From: Roseobacter litoralis Och 149
GTDB lineage: Bacteria; Pseudomonadota; Alphaproteobacteria; Rhodobacterales; Rhodobacteraceae
NCBI RefSeq assembly: GCF_000154785.2
Contig: NC_015730.1
Coordinates: 2,418,001 to 2,482,000, forward strand
DNA: 64,000 bases
Direction: 5' to 3'
Shown here: positions 28,707 through 37,548 of the stretch, piece by piece
Layout of the letters: each line of letters begins with the position of its first letter
Position numbering within the stretch: position 1 is the stretch's first letter
The notes under the pieces: model-generated
What the model was told of the DNA's origin: nothing
Database searches by the model: none
The model's input: the letters and a program-made list of their open reading frames with translations, nothing else
Translations under genes and position numbers: made by a program

Positions 28707-29378
28707 TTAATCCTCAAACAGCTCGCTTTGCCCTTCTGCGCTCTCGTCCGGCTCGTCTTCCTCGGAGTTGAGGCTGATGGCTCCGGGCGGCGGTCGGTTT
28801 TCAAGCAACCCTGCAGCGCGCAGTTCCTTCAACCCCGGCAGATCGCGCGCGTTCTCAAGACCAAAGTGATCCAGAAATTCAGCCGTCACGACGAATGTCA
28901 CAGGGCGACCCGGTGTCATTTTCCGACGCCCAAAGCGGATCCATTCCATTTCAAGCAGTTGATCCACCGTGCCGCGCGACACCGACACGCCGCGGATTTC
29001 TTCGATCTCCGCGCGTGTGACGGGTTGGTGGTAGGCGATGATCGCCAGCGTCTCAACAGCGGCGCGGCTGAGTTTGCGCGTCTCGATGGTTTCGCGCTGC
29101 ATCAGAAAGCCCAAATCGGGTGCGGTCCGCATCGCCCATGCATCGCCGATATGGCACAGTCTGACACCCCTGCCCTCGTATCTCTTGCGCAGATAGACCA
29201 ACGCTTCGGCCGGGTCGGACCCATGCGGCATGCGCGCGGCAAGTTCCTTGACAGATACAGGCTCTGCTGATGCAAAGAGGATCGCTTCGACCATACGTTC
29301 CTGCTCGCCCATGGGCGGGGCCTCGAACAGGCTTTGTTCGTTTTCGTCGGACGCTGTGGGGGTGGTGTCGTCACTCAC
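28707..29378 (-). CDS. scpB: Segregation and condensation protein B
   Basis: Winged-helix kleisin-partner of SMC that condenses and segregates the chromosome. The 223-aa protein has MVEAILFASAEPVSVKELAARMP, LSRAAVETLAIIAYHQPVTRAEIEEIRGV and the second winged-helix, with an acidic C-terminal tail. The start overlaps the scpA stop by 4 nt (ATGA). Last gene of the dgt-argS-SPOR-nagZ-scpA-scpB run. Confidence 0.95.
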   Translation of the reverse strand: MSDDTTPTASDENEQSLFEAPPMGEQERMVEAILFASAEPVSVKELAARMPHGSDPAEALVYLRKRYEGRGVRLCHIGDAWAMRTAPDLGFLMQRETIETRKLSRAAVETLAIIAYHQPVTRAEIEEIRGVSVSRGTVDQLLEMEWIRFGRRKMTPGRPVTFVVTAEFLDHFGLENARDLPGLKELRAAGLLENRPPPGAISLNSEEDEPDESAEGQSELFED

Positions 29379-30166
29379 TGAGGTCTGTCCCTTTTGCGCA
29401 GTTCGATCGGTGCGAATGTGTCGGATTGACGTATCTCAAGGTGACCCTCTTTCACAAGCTCAAGGGATGCCGCAAAGGTCGCGGCAGTCGCGGACCTGCG
29501 GCGCACCGGGTCGAGTTCCCACCCTTCGGGCAGATAGCTTGAGATATCCGTCCAGTCGCCCGCATAGCCCATCAGACCGCGCATGCGTTCCAACGCCTGC
29601 TCCATCGTGAAGACAGCATCGCGGTCCATGACAAACGGGCGAAATTCATCACGCGTCCGAATACGGGCATAGCCCTGCATCAGGTCCAGCAATGTGGCGG
29701 TATATTGGATGTTGCGGGTGCGGGTGACCTCGTGGGTCTGGCCGCGCGCAAAGAAATCACGCCCAAGCCGGTCGCGCCCCATCAACCGTGCGGCGGCATC
29801 ACGCATCGCCTGCAACCGCTCAAGCTGGAAGGCAAGATGCGCTGCAAGCTCTTCGCCGCTTGGCCCCTCTTCGGTCGGGTCAGGGGGCAAAAGCAGGCGA
29901 GACTTGAGAAAGGCAAGCCATGCGGCCATCACCAGATAATCCGCTGCCAGTTCAAGGCGCAGCGCCTTGGCGCGTTCCACAAAAGTCAGATATTGTTTGG
30001 CCAGTGCAAGGACGGAAATTTTGCGCAGGTCTACTTTTTGCGTCCGGCTCAGCGTCAACAAAACGTCCAGTGGACCCTCAAAACCTTCTACATCCACGAT
30101 GAGTGCTTCGGCGGCCATGCGATCGGCAACAGACAGCTTGTCCTCTTCGAAGGGAATTTCAGCCAT
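29375..30166 (-). CDS. scpA: Segregation and condensation protein A (kleisin)
   Basis: Kleisin bridging the SMC dimer. The 263-aa protein has the N-terminal SMC-binding segment FEGPLDVLLTLSRTQKVDLRKIS, the following LALAKQYLTFVERAK, DYLVMAAWLAFLKSRLLLP, and a C-terminal winged helix (VTRTRNIQYTATLLDLMQGY region onwards). Coupled to scpB by overlap and 15 nt behind nagZ. Confidence 0.95.
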   Translation of the reverse strand: MAEIPFEEDKLSVADRMAAEALIVDVEGFEGPLDVLLTLSRTQKVDLRKISVLALAKQYLTFVERAKALRLELAADYLVMAAWLAFLKSRLLLPPDPTEEGPSGEELAAHLAFQLERLQAMRDAAARLMGRDRLGRDFFARGQTHEVTRTRNIQYTATLLDLMQGYARIRTRDEFRPFVMDRDAVFTMEQALERMRGLMGYAGDWTDISSYLPEGWELDPVRRRSATAATFAASLELVKEGHLEIRQSDTFAPIELRKRDRPQ

Positions 30167-30181
30167 GCCCGATATCGACTT

Positions 30182-31180
30182 TCACGCCTTATTCAACAGC
30201 GCCTCAAGCTGAGCCTGCGCGGCCGGAATGTCAATATCATCAGGGGCGATCCGCACATTCAGGGCGCGTAATGCGCGGGTCTGCGCAGCAAAACTCATTT
30301 CGCCCGCAGCCTCGGCCACTTCATGGCGGTCGGCAAGCGATCCGTTGCAATGCAAGACCACATCACATCCTGCCACAAGGGCGGACTGCGCGATCTGGGT
30401 CAGACTGCCCGACAGCGCCTTCATCGAGATGTCATCGGTCATGATCAGGTTGTCAAACCCGATGTCCTCGCGGATGAGCTTCATCACCTTTGGCGAGAGC
30501 GTTGCGGGCGCGCTGTCCAGCGCCTCATAGACAAGATGCGCGGTCATCCCCATGGGCAGGTCGTTCAACGCTTTGAACGGGGCAAAATCCTGAGCGCGCA
30601 AATCAGCCGCCGATGCTGTGACATTTGGCAAATCGTAGTGACTGTCCAAGGTCGCACGCCCGTGTCCGGGGATGTGTTTGAGGACCGGGATGACCCCGCC
30701 CGCCAGCATCCCTTCAGCCGCCGCGCGCCCCAGCATCGCCACGCTATTCGCGTCCGTGCCATAACATCGGTTGCGCAGGAAATCATGGGTATCGGCGCTC
30801 GCGATATCCACCATCGGTGCGCAATTGCAGTCGATGCCGAGATCATGCAACTCAGCCGCGATCAGGCGAAAACGCAGATACATCGCCTCTTTGGCGCGCG
30901 GGCCGGCCTTGGCCACGAAATCCAGCGGAGGCAGCCATTCTGTCCAGACCGGGCCACGCAACCGTTGAACGCGCCCGCCTTCCTGATCAATGGTGATGGG
31001 CGCATCACGCCCGACACAATCCCGCATTTCCGTGCACAGGGCGCGCACCTGATCCGGGGAGTCGATGTTGCGGGCAAACAGGATGAACCCATAGGGGTTG
31101 GCGGCCCTGAAGAACGCCTTTTCATCCGCCGTCAGACGAAGCCCTTCGGCATCAAGGATAGTGGCCCCGAACCGTGCCAC
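30182..31180 (-). CDS. nagZ: Beta-N-acetylhexosaminidase, glycoside hydrolase family 3
   Basis: Cytoplasmic enzyme that removes GlcNAc from anhydro-muropeptides in peptidoglycan recycling. The 332-aa single TIM-barrel domain has PITIDQEGGRVQRLRGP, NCAPMVDIA, the flexible catalytic loop KHIPGHGRATLDSH, and the nucleophile Asp in LIMTDDISMKAL. No signal peptide. It starts 3 nt after the SPOR-domain gene. With anmK elsewhere in the window, it supports an active wall-recycling route. Confidence 0.95.
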   Translation of the reverse strand: MARFGATILDAEGLRLTADEKAFFRAANPYGFILFARNIDSPDQVRALCTEMRDCVGRDAPITIDQEGGRVQRLRGPVWTEWLPPLDFVAKAGPRAKEAMYLRFRLIAAELHDLGIDCNCAPMVDIASADTHDFLRNRCYGTDANSVAMLGRAAAEGMLAGGVIPVLKHIPGHGRATLDSHYDLPNVTASAADLRAQDFAPFKALNDLPMGMTAHLVYEALDSAPATLSPKVMKLIREDIGFDNLIMTDDISMKALSGSLTQIAQSALVAGCDVVLHCNGSLADRHEVAEAAGEMSFAAQTRALRALNVRIAPDDIDIPAAQAQLEALLNKA

Positions 31181-31183
31181 GCT

Positions 31184-32149
31184 CTATTTGACCTGCACCG
31201 GGATGCAATCGACGCCCTCCGCCTTGATGGCAGAGCAAAAGCGCCGCGTATCGCTGAGGCTCACAAACCCCATGGCGCGCAACCGGTAAAAAGTACGCCC
31301 CCCCGATTGCACTTCTTGTACAACCCGCGATTTGCCGTCGATCATCTGGCCGAATTTGGCCTGAATGCGTGTCCATTCCGCGCGCGCCACCTCGGGGCTG
31401 TCAAAGGCACCAAGCTGGGCAAGGCGTGTTCCGGAGGGAATATCCGCAGCGGCGACCTCAACGCTTTGCTCAGGGGTGTAGGCAACGCGCTGCACGGTTT
31501 GTTGAATGTCAGCCGGACGAATACGGGGGCGCAGAGACGCCCGCGCTCCGGGGGCATCTATGACCTGTGTGAGCAGCACAGCAGGGTGTGGCGTCAGATC
31601 GGACGTTGCCGCTATTTGCGCGCCATCCCCTGCCAATTCTGCCACAACCGCGTCAATAGCGCTTTGTTGCGCGCGATCGGTCGTGGGGGCAACGCCAGCC
31701 TCTGTCGTGATCAGCGATTCATGCGCCGGCGCGAGCGGTTTTGGCTGTATGACGGGTTCTTCTCTTTTTGCGGCAATGGGTTGATCTTCATCAGCCAGCT
31801 GTGTTGCCGGCGGTGCAAGCACCACGCGATCAACCGGTCCTGACGCAGAACCGCGTGCGGCAATTTCATTCACCGCCAGACCCTGATGGCGGGCCAGTTG
31901 CCCCCCCGGGTCTTCCGGGCGCACGCGCATCTCACCCTCTGCCGCGCGCACGACAGGGATGCCACTGACATCGCGCACCATGAGCTTGTAGCCCCAGACA
32001 CCGATACCCGCGATCAACGCAATTGAAACAACCGCGCCCGCCATATTAGTGAGCGTAGCAATTGAAACCGATTGTGCGCCTTCGGGGCCCTGCCCCTGCG
32101 TACCATGACCATAGTCGCCCCGATAATGGGTGCGTTCAAAATCCGCCAT
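31184..32149 (-). CDS. SPOR domain-containing inner-membrane protein
   Basis: A 321-aa bitopic protein: cytoplasmic about 35 residues, one transmembrane helix (about 38-55, AVVSIALIAGIGVWGYKL), a long Pro/Ala-rich periplasmic linker, and a C-terminal SPOR fold (GTRLAQLGAFDSPEVARAEW to the end). SPOR domains bind glycan strands stripped of stem peptides at the division septum, so a role in cell division or wall remodelling is likely. Neighbouring argS and nagZ are as in other Rhodobacterales. Confidence 0.88.
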   Translation of the reverse strand: MADFERTHYRGDYGHGTQGQGPEGAQSVSIATLTNMAGAVVSIALIAGIGVWGYKLMVRDVSGIPVVRAAEGEMRVRPEDPGGQLARHQGLAVNEIAARGSASGPVDRVVLAPPATQLADEDQPIAAKREEPVIQPKPLAPAHESLITTEAGVAPTTDRAQQSAIDAVVAELAGDGAQIAATSDLTPHPAVLLTQVIDAPGARASLRPRIRPADIQQTVQRVAYTPEQSVEVAAADIPSGTRLAQLGAFDSPEVARAEWTRIQAKFGQMIDGKSRVVQEVQSGGRTFYRLRAMGFVSLSDTRRFCSAIKAEGVDCIPVQVK

Positions 32150-32230
32150 TTGTGCCTCACCGCCTTTGGGATACGTTGCCCCAAAAGTCTGTCTTACGAA
32201 TTACTGCTCAGGCACAGGTCGCGTTTTATA

Positions 32231-33973
32231 TCAACGCATTTCCTGTGCCGGTGTGACGCCGAGAATACCAAGACCGGCCGCAATTACAACGCTGCAGGCA
32301 CGTGCGAGGGCAATTTTCGCTTGTGTGACTTTTGGATCATCCTGCACGAAACGTAATTCCGGCACATCATTACCCCGGTTCCACAACGCGTGAAACACGC
32401 CCGATAGTTCATAGAGATAGAAGGCAACGCGGTGCGGCTCGTTGCTGCGCGCCGCTGTTTCAACCAGACGCGGCCACTCGGACAGTTTGGCAATCAGGCC
32501 CAGTTCGGCCTCATGATCCAGCAGCGACAAATCCGCAGCCTTCAGCGTGTCCATGTCGACGGCAATGCCTGCCGCTTCGGCCTTGCGCATGACTGACGCG
32601 ACCCTCGCATGGGCGTATTGCACGTAAAACACCGGGTTTTCGCGGCTTTGCTCCATCACTTTGTCGAAATCGAAATCAAGCATGGCGTCGTTCTTGCGCG
32701 TCAGCATGACAAAGCGTGCCACATCCGGGCCGACCTGATCGACCACATCGCGCAGAGTCACAAAGGTCCCTGCCCGCTTGGACATCTTGAAAGGCTCACC
32801 GTTCTTGAACAGCTTCACCAGCTGCGTCAGTTTGATATCGAGCGGCACCTTGCCGTCCGACAGCGCGGAGACCGCCGCCTTCATCCGTTTGACATAGCCG
32901 CCGTGGTCTGCGCCAAAGACGTCGATCAAGGCGTCATACCCCCGGCTGACCTTATCGTAGTGATAGGCGATATCGGGCGCGAAATAGGTCCAGCTGCCGT
33001 CGGATTTCATCACCGGGCGGTCGACGTCATCACCATGTTCAGTCGATTTGAACAGTGTTTGCTCACGCGGCTCCCAGTCTTCGGGCTTTTTGCCTTTCGG
33101 CGGCTCCAGCACACCGTCATAGATCAACCCCTTGCTTTTGAGGTCCTCAATCGCGGCTTCGATCCGTCCGGTGCCATAGAGCGATTTTTCCGAATAGAAC
33201 ACGTCCATCTCGACACCGAGCGATTTCAGATCAGCCCGGATCAAGTCCATCATCGCATCGGTGGCGAATGTGCGAATGTCCTGCAGCCATGCCTCTTCGG
33301 GCTGGCCCACATAGCTGTCGCCTTTGAGATCTTTCAGCTGTTGACCCACCGGGATCAGATAATCGCCGGGATAGGTACCATCGGGGAAGGCCACCTCCTG
33401 CCCATGCGCTTCCAGATAGCGCAAATATACTGACCGGGCGAGCACATCGACCTGCGCACCGCCATCGTTGATGTAGTATTCGCGCGTCACATCAAAGCCT
33501 GCGTAATCGAGCAAAGACGCCAGTGCATCCCCGAAAACCGCACCTCGGGTATGGCCAACATGCAAAGGACCTGTCGGATTGGCCGACACATATTCGACAT
33601 TCACCTTCTGACCCGCACCAAGGGTCGCGCGCCCGAAATCCGTACCCGCGCCGAGCACCGAGAGCAAAACCGCGCGCCATGCGTCAGGCGCAATCCGCAG
33701 GTTCAAAAAACCCGGCCCCGCCACCTCGGCCGATGTAATCCGCGGATCAGCGACAAGACAGGCCGCCAAAGCCTCTGCGATCTCACGTGGTTTTTTGCCC
33801 GCAGGCTTGGCCAATACCATCGCTGCATTGGTCGCCATATCGCCATGCGACGCATCGCGCGGCGGTTCAACCGTCACGTTGGCCATGTTCAGGTCAGCAG
33901 GCAAATGCCCGGCGGTGACCATCTGGTCCAGACAGGCAAGCACAAGCGCGCGCATTTCGGCAAAAAGGTTCAT
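32231..33973 (-). CDS. argS: Arginyl-tRNA synthetase
   Basis: Class I synthetase for tRNA-Arg, 580 aa. The N-terminal additional domain (residues 1-about 110) recognises the D-loop, the HIGH-type motif is in [19 protein letters not shown], the KMSKS-like motif is [11 protein letters not shown], and the C-terminal DALR anticodon domain ends with [15 protein letters not shown]. The ATG at 33973 is chosen; a TTG one codon upstream is not needed. Confidence 0.97.
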   Translation of the reverse strand: MNLFAEMRALVLACLDQMVTAGHLPADLNMANVTVEPPRDASHGDMATNAAMVLAKPAGKKPREIAEALAACLVADPRITSAEVAGPGFLNLRIAPDAWRAVLLSVLGAGTDFGRATLGAGQKVNVEYVSANPTGPLHVGHTRGAVFGDALASLLDYAGFDVTREYYINDGGAQVDVLARSVYLRYLEAHGQEVAFPDGTYPGDYLIPVGQQLKDLKGDSYVGQPEEAWLQDIRTFATDAMMDLIRADLKSLGVEMDVFYSEKSLYGTGRIEAAIEDLKSKGLIYDGVLEPPKGKKPEDWEPREQTLFKSTEHGDDVDRPVMKSDGSWTYFAPDIAYHYDKVSRGYDALIDVFGADHGGYVKRMKAAVSALSDGKVPLDIKLTQLVKLFKNGEPFKMSKRAGTFVTLRDVVDQVGPDVARFVMLTRKNDAMLDFDFDKVMEQSRENPVFYVQYAHARVASVMRKAEAAGIAVDMDTLKAADLSLLDHEAELGLIAKLSEWPRLVETAARSNEPHRVAFYLYELSGVFHALWNRGNDVPELRFVQDDPKVTQAKIALARACSVVIAAGLGILGVTPAQEMR

Positions 33974-34182
33974 CAAGCGGTCCTATCTCAGAGCATATGC
34001 GCGGTGTATCACGCCCGAAAGCCGGGTCAACCTTTGCCCAGCGTATCAGGAGGAAACCCCTCGGCAGTTTACCGCAGAAAGACAATCACGGCTGAGCGAC
34101 AAACCGGTCAAAAGCGGCCATCAAGCGGTGTTGTCAACAACACCTCCTGGAGTTTGGGTAACATGTCGCACTTGCAGCCTGC

Positions 34183-35346
34183 TCAAGATGCCATTTCCGC
34201 CTGCGGGGTTCCCGACAACAAACGCGCATGTTCTTGCAGGGCAAAACGATCCGTCATGCCGGATATATAGTCGGACACGATCCGCGCCAGTTCGGTTTCA
34301 GAATTTATGGCTTCGACATCCTTGCGCCATTGTTTGGGTAATTGGTCCGGGTGCGCCATGAAATAGGGGAAAAGCTCTTCGACAACCCGCGTCACCTTGG
34401 CCCGCATCACAACCACGCTGGGCGCACGGTACATGCGATCAAACAGAAAGCTGCGGATGACTTTCAAATCGTCAAAAACGTCGTCTGAAAACCGGATGAT
34501 CGCACGATCAGCAGACCGGATATCGCTAACGGATTTGGGTTGCAGCGTCATGAGCCGCGCCTGCGCAAGTTGGATGACATCTTCGACCAGAACGCCAAAG
34601 AACCGCCGCAACGCTTCATGCCGTCGCCGGTAATAGTTCAGACCGGGATAGAGCCGATCCACCTCGGCAAAGCACATGTTCAGAATGGGTAATTCGGCCA
34701 ATTCATCGGTCGAAAAAAGCTCTGCGCGCAAACCATCATGCAAATCGTGGTGATTATAGGCCACATCATCCGCGATGGCTGCGACCTGCGCCTCGGCGCT
34801 TGCGAATGTGCCGAGTTCAAGGTCATGCGTGTCGTTATAGGCCTTCAGCGCCCATGGAATGTCGCCTGTCACAGGGCCGTTGTGCTTGGCCAGCCCCTCA
34901 AGGGTTTCCCACGTCAGGTTCAGCCCGTCGAAATCGGCATAATGCCGTTCCAGATGCGTCACGATGCGGATCGCCTGCGCGTTGTGATCAAAGCCGCCAA
35001 AAGGCGCCATCATGTCGGACAGCGCATCCTCGCCCGTGTGGCCAAACGGTGTGTGGCCCAGATCATGGGCCAGGGCGACAGCCTCGGTCAGCTCCTGATT
35101 GAGGTTCAGCGCCCCCGCGATAGTGCGTGCAACCTGTGCCACCTCTATGGAATGTGTGAGCCGCGTGCGGTAATAATCGCCCTCATGCTCGATGAACACT
35201 TGCGTCTTGTGTTTGAGCCGTCGAAACGCACTTGCGTGAATAATTCTGTCGCGGTCTCGCTGAAAAGACGAGCGGAACGTGCTCTCCTCCTCCTGCACGC
35301 GGCGCCCTCGGGCGCGCTGCGGATCGGAAGCATAGGGTGCTGTCAT
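34183..35346 (-). CDS. dgt: Deoxyguanosinetriphosphate triphosphohydrolase-like protein
   Basis: HD-domain dNTP triphosphohydrolase that trims dNTP pools. The 387-aa protein has RRLKHKTQVF, the metal-binding HD elements RLTHSIEVAQVAR and AHDLGHTPFGHTGE, IADDVAYNHHDL and the C-terminal family segment. First gene of the minus-strand run and divergent from the iscA-like gene, with 81 nt between the start codons. Confidence 0.93.
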   Translation of the reverse strand: MTAPYASDPQRARGRRVQEEESTFRSSFQRDRDRIIHASAFRRLKHKTQVFIEHEGDYYRTRLTHSIEVAQVARTIAGALNLNQELTEAVALAHDLGHTPFGHTGEDALSDMMAPFGGFDHNAQAIRIVTHLERHYADFDGLNLTWETLEGLAKHNGPVTGDIPWALKAYNDTHDLELGTFASAEAQVAAIADDVAYNHHDLHDGLRAELFSTDELAELPILNMCFAEVDRLYPGLNYYRRRHEALRRFFGVLVEDVIQLAQARLMTLQPKSVSDIRSADRAIIRFSDDVFDDLKVIRSFLFDRMYRAPSVVVMRAKVTRVVEELFPYFMAHPDQLPKQWRKDVEAINSETELARIVSDYISGMTDRFALQEHARLLSGTPQAEMAS

Positions 35347-35427
35347 GTCGCCGGTCCTTGTCGCCTGTCATCAGAAGTTATATATTGATCCTAACAGATT
35401 AATAAACCCGTTTGACGGAGCACTGCC

Positions 35428-35751
35428 ATGCAACTTCCACCCAAAGTCACCCCGCGCGCTTTCGAGAGGCTCGCAGAGATCGGTGCATCTGATGATGGCA
35501 AGGCCCTGCGCGTCGCCGTTGAGGGCGGGGGATGTTCAGGGTTTCAATACGAAATCGATCTGGACGAGCCCAAAGATGATGACCTTGTTCTGGAGGGTGT
35601 CGGGCAAAAAGTGGTGATCGACGCGGTGTCCCTGCCGTTTCTCGCAGATGCCGTGATCGATTTTACCGAAGAGCTTATCGGGGCGCGGTTTGTGATCAAC
35701 AACCCGAATGCCTCCAGCTCATGCGGGTGTGGTACATCCTTTTCGATGTAG
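35428..35751 (+). CDS. erpA: A-type iron-sulfur carrier protein (IscA/ErpA family)
   Basis: A 107-aa Fe-S assembly carrier with the three conserved cysteines: Cys36 in EGGGCSGFQYE, and Cys99 and Cys101 in SSSCGCGTSF. It delivers clusters to apo-proteins. Whether it is ErpA or IscA cannot be decided from sequence and no isc/suf genes are adjacent; the symbol is the best guess. Confidence 0.85.
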   Translation: MQLPPKVTPRAFERLAEIGASDDGKALRVAVEGGGCSGFQYEIDLDEPKDDDLVLEGVGQKVVIDAVSLPFLADAVIDFTEELIGARFVINNPNASSSCGCGTSFSM

Positions 35752-35786
35752 CTTTAAGTCAAGCCCGCAAGCGGTTGGATTGAAAC

Positions 35787-36836
35787 CTAATTCGACCTCG
35801 AAAACCGTTCAAAGAAACGATCGAAATGCGCTGACGATTGTGCGGCGCCTTCCAGAATTGCATTCTGGTCGTGTGCGAGGGAGCGCGCGAAAATGGACCG
35901 CATATGCCCCCAGTCCCCACTGCGTGCAGGTCCAAGCTGATATAACAGCGACGATATCGCCCGCAGCGGCCCCGGCCCTGCGCGATGCCTGAAAATTTCA
36001 ACATTTCCCTGTGGGGGGCGTCCGGAAAAACCTGTCATGCCTGCGATACCGGCCCACCAGCTGGTCACCAGATATTCATGGTAGGCATCATTTACTGATC
36101 CCTCAGGGGCCGGGACCAGCGTGAACGATCCCATCTCATGCGCCAGCCAATCTTCCCAGATTTCGCTTGGGCTTTGGCCGGCAAAACGCAATGCAACGCA
36201 AATCTCTGCCAGCAGATCCACATCCTGATCCAAAAATGCCAGAAGACCGGCGTATTCGAGGCTGGTCACAGTGGCCTCCGGCAGTTCCGTCTGCGCGGCA
36301 CCGTAGCTTGTCAGATAAAAGACAATATGGGTCAGCTCATAAGCTGCTTTTTTGTTCGGCACAGAAAACGTGCGTGGCTCAGACGCGAAATCCAACAATC
36401 GTGCCCTCAGAGTGGGCGTCATCTCTCCCATGCCGCGACGCGCCATAAGATATTGCGCTTCGGCGCGCTGTAAATCGGACAGCTCACAGGCAACCAGATC
36501 AGCGGCATGCACCGTTTCGCACAGCCTTCTGCCCGTGTCGCCGTCAAGGCCAAGGTCCTCAAGATCAAGACACATCGACAGAAGAAACCTGTAATACTGC
36601 GGGAAAAAACGCATGCGTTCTTCGAGACCGTCGTAAAAAGCAGCGTAGACGTCCAGCGCATGTGGGGTCAGTTGCGCGCCACTGCTTGTCAGAATGTTGA
36701 GTATCTCAGCATTTTCCTTAAGCCAGAAAACATCTTCGGCGCTGCGTCGATGCTGTGCGAAACTGCTTAACAGCGTTGATTGCCGTTGCGCCAGGTTGGG
36801 ACGTTTCGGCACGCCGAGTGAGATGACATTTGACAT
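35787..36836 (-). CDS. Conserved protein of unknown function, partner of the TTSM-repeat peptide
   Basis: A 349-aa protein starting at the ATG at 36836 (MSNVISLGVPKRPNLAQRQ); the upstream extension to 36899 has no support. No signal, membrane segment, metal motif or nucleotide-binding loop is obvious. It appears all-helical with conserved-looking aromatic and acidic patches (DVFWLKENAEILNILTSSG, FFPQYYRFLLSMCLDLEDLG, LTHIVFYLTSYG, EIWEDWLAHEMG, TSWWAGIAGMTGF). From memory it resembles a Rhodobacterales family catalogued as DUF6902, which I cannot verify. It is the only gene behind the repeat peptide on the same strand (74 nt gap carrying a hairpin), so the pair is probably one transcript. Function is not assigned. 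Confidence 0.75.
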   Translation of the reverse strand: MSNVISLGVPKRPNLAQRQSTLLSSFAQHRRSAEDVFWLKENAEILNILTSSGAQLTPHALDVYAAFYDGLEERMRFFPQYYRFLLSMCLDLEDLGLDGDTGRRLCETVHAADLVACELSDLQRAEAQYLMARRGMGEMTPTLRARLLDFASEPRTFSVPNKKAAYELTHIVFYLTSYGAAQTELPEATVTSLEYAGLLAFLDQDVDLLAEICVALRFAGQSPSEIWEDWLAHEMGSFTLVPAPEGSVNDAYHEYLVTSWWAGIAGMTGFSGRPPQGNVEIFRHRAGPGPLRAISSLLYQLGPARSGDWGHMRSIFARSLAHDQNAILEGAAQSSAHFDRFFERFSRSN

Positions 36837-36867
36837 GATACAGCCGTTTTTGATGTGAGAGTGCACG

Positions 36868-36900
36868 GATGGCCCGCAGCCCGAAAGCCAGCAGGCCATC
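36868..36900 (-). terminator. Attenuator-like hairpin between the repeat peptide and its partner
   Basis: On the minus strand the arms GATGGCCTGC and GCGGGCCATC can pair over 10 bp with one G-U wobble; on the plus strand the same position would be a C-A mismatch, favouring a minus-strand RNA hairpin. No U-tract follows, so partial termination or transcript-end stabilisation is more likely than full termination, giving more peptide mRNA than partner mRNA. Confidence 0.4.
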
Positions 36901-36910
36901 GCGCCGAGGG

Positions 36911-37204
36911 TCAGACTTTGGGCGACATGCTTGTGGTGAAGAGGCCTGTCGCTTCACCGGAATGCGCATTTTTGCCAGTCGTCATGCTCGTGGTGTAAAG
37001 GCCCGTGTGTGCCCCTGCCAGCGCAGAGCCTTCGGGCGACATCGAGGTCGTGTAGAGCGCCGTTTGCTCCCCCGTCATCATGTCACCGTGCTGAGATGTC
37101 ATTGATGTGGTGAACAGCCCAGTTGCGTCACCCCCGTGGATATCAGCAGTTTCCAGAGGTAGAGCTGCGGCTTGGTGAATGGAAATTTTGGTACGCGTTT
37201 TCAT
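36911..37204 (-). CDS. Small repeat protein with four GLFTTSM-type units
   Basis: A 97-aa protein (ATG at 37204; the in-frame TTG at 37243 is not needed). A basic N-terminus (MKTRTKISIHQAAALPLE) is followed by four copies of G/A-L-F/Y-T-T-S-M at residues 29, 49, 68 and 87, spaced 20, 19 and 19 residues, separated by polar Gly/Thr/Ser-rich linkers often containing GE/GD. No cysteine, no signal peptide. From memory similar small Rhodobacterales proteins are listed as DUF6749; function unknown. The leader-plus-repeated-core look suggests a precursor of a modified peptide (RiPP), but a repetitive structural protein is an equal possibility. The promoter region upstream has CtrA- and DnaA-like sites. 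Confidence 0.8.
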   Translation of the reverse strand: MKTRTKISIHQAAALPLETADIHGGDATGLFTTSMTSQHGDMMTGEQTALYTTSMSPEGSALAGAHTGLYTTSMTTGKNAHSGEATGLFTTSMSPKV

Positions 37205-37284
37205 GGTATATCCCGTCCATTTGAAAGTTTCGATAACCTCCAAACGGTCACCCTTTTAGGGAGAGTTTTAAAGAAAAATTCACG

Positions 37285-37300
37285 TTAAGATTGCCTTAAC
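37285..37300. promoter_or_regulatory. CtrA-type binding site (TTAA-N7-TTAAC)
   Basis: TTAA at 37285-37288 and TTAAC at 37296-37300, separated by 7 bases, exactly the full consensus of the alphaproteobacterial cell-cycle regulator CtrA. It lies about 80-95 nt upstream of the repeat-peptide start. The only other full site found in the window is upstream of nrdJ at 57575. Confidence 0.6.
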
Positions 37301-37306
37301 CATTGG

Positions 37307-37412
37307 TTATCCACAGGGATGCTGATGTGAATTTCTAATCGATACAATCTGTGCCCAGACGGTAACCTTTGTTAAAAAAACATTTATCCACAAAGGATAA
37401 CTCTGTGGATAT
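37307..37412. promoter_or_regulatory. Cluster of three DnaA-box-like sites
   Basis: Exact TTATCCACA at 37307-37315 and 37384-37392, and TGTGGATAT (reverse ATATCCACA, one mismatch) at 37404-37412. Together with the adjacent CtrA-type site this is the arrangement expected of a DnaA/CtrA-controlled region; true origin function is not shown. Confidence 0.55.
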
Positions 37413-37548
37413 TAACCATTCATGCCCTGTTGCAGAAAAATGGTTAACGAGAATCACACGCGCAGGTCATTGGGCGGACCGGCACAACGCCCTTGCCCCG
37501 GGACGTCACTTCAGGGATATCAGAAACGTGTAGCAAGCGGGGGCCTCC

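Larger units (their letters stand above)
37205..37548. other. 344-bp AT-rich intergenic region with regulatory/origin-like motifs
   Basis: Lies between the leftward repeat-peptide gene and rightward xthA. Its first two thirds are markedly AT-rich for this genome. It contains a TTAA-N7-TTAAC site (37285-37300), two exact TTATCCACA boxes, a reverse ATATCCACA-type box, and TTAACCATT three times (37296-37304, 37412-37420, inverted 37439-37447). No gene is seen. It may serve as the promoter region of the peptide operon and xthA, or as a replication-control site. Confidence 0.7.

Noticed and set aside
30323..31843. Plus-strand open frame of about 506 codons opposite nagZ and the SPOR gene
   Set aside because: Spans two well-supported minus-strand genes and the boundary between them, with no family-like sequence.
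37205..37548. Chromosomal origin of replication
   Set aside because: The DnaA/CtrA motif cluster is real, but none of the genes usually flanking alphaproteobacterial oriC are here; kept only as a regulatory or origin-like candidate.
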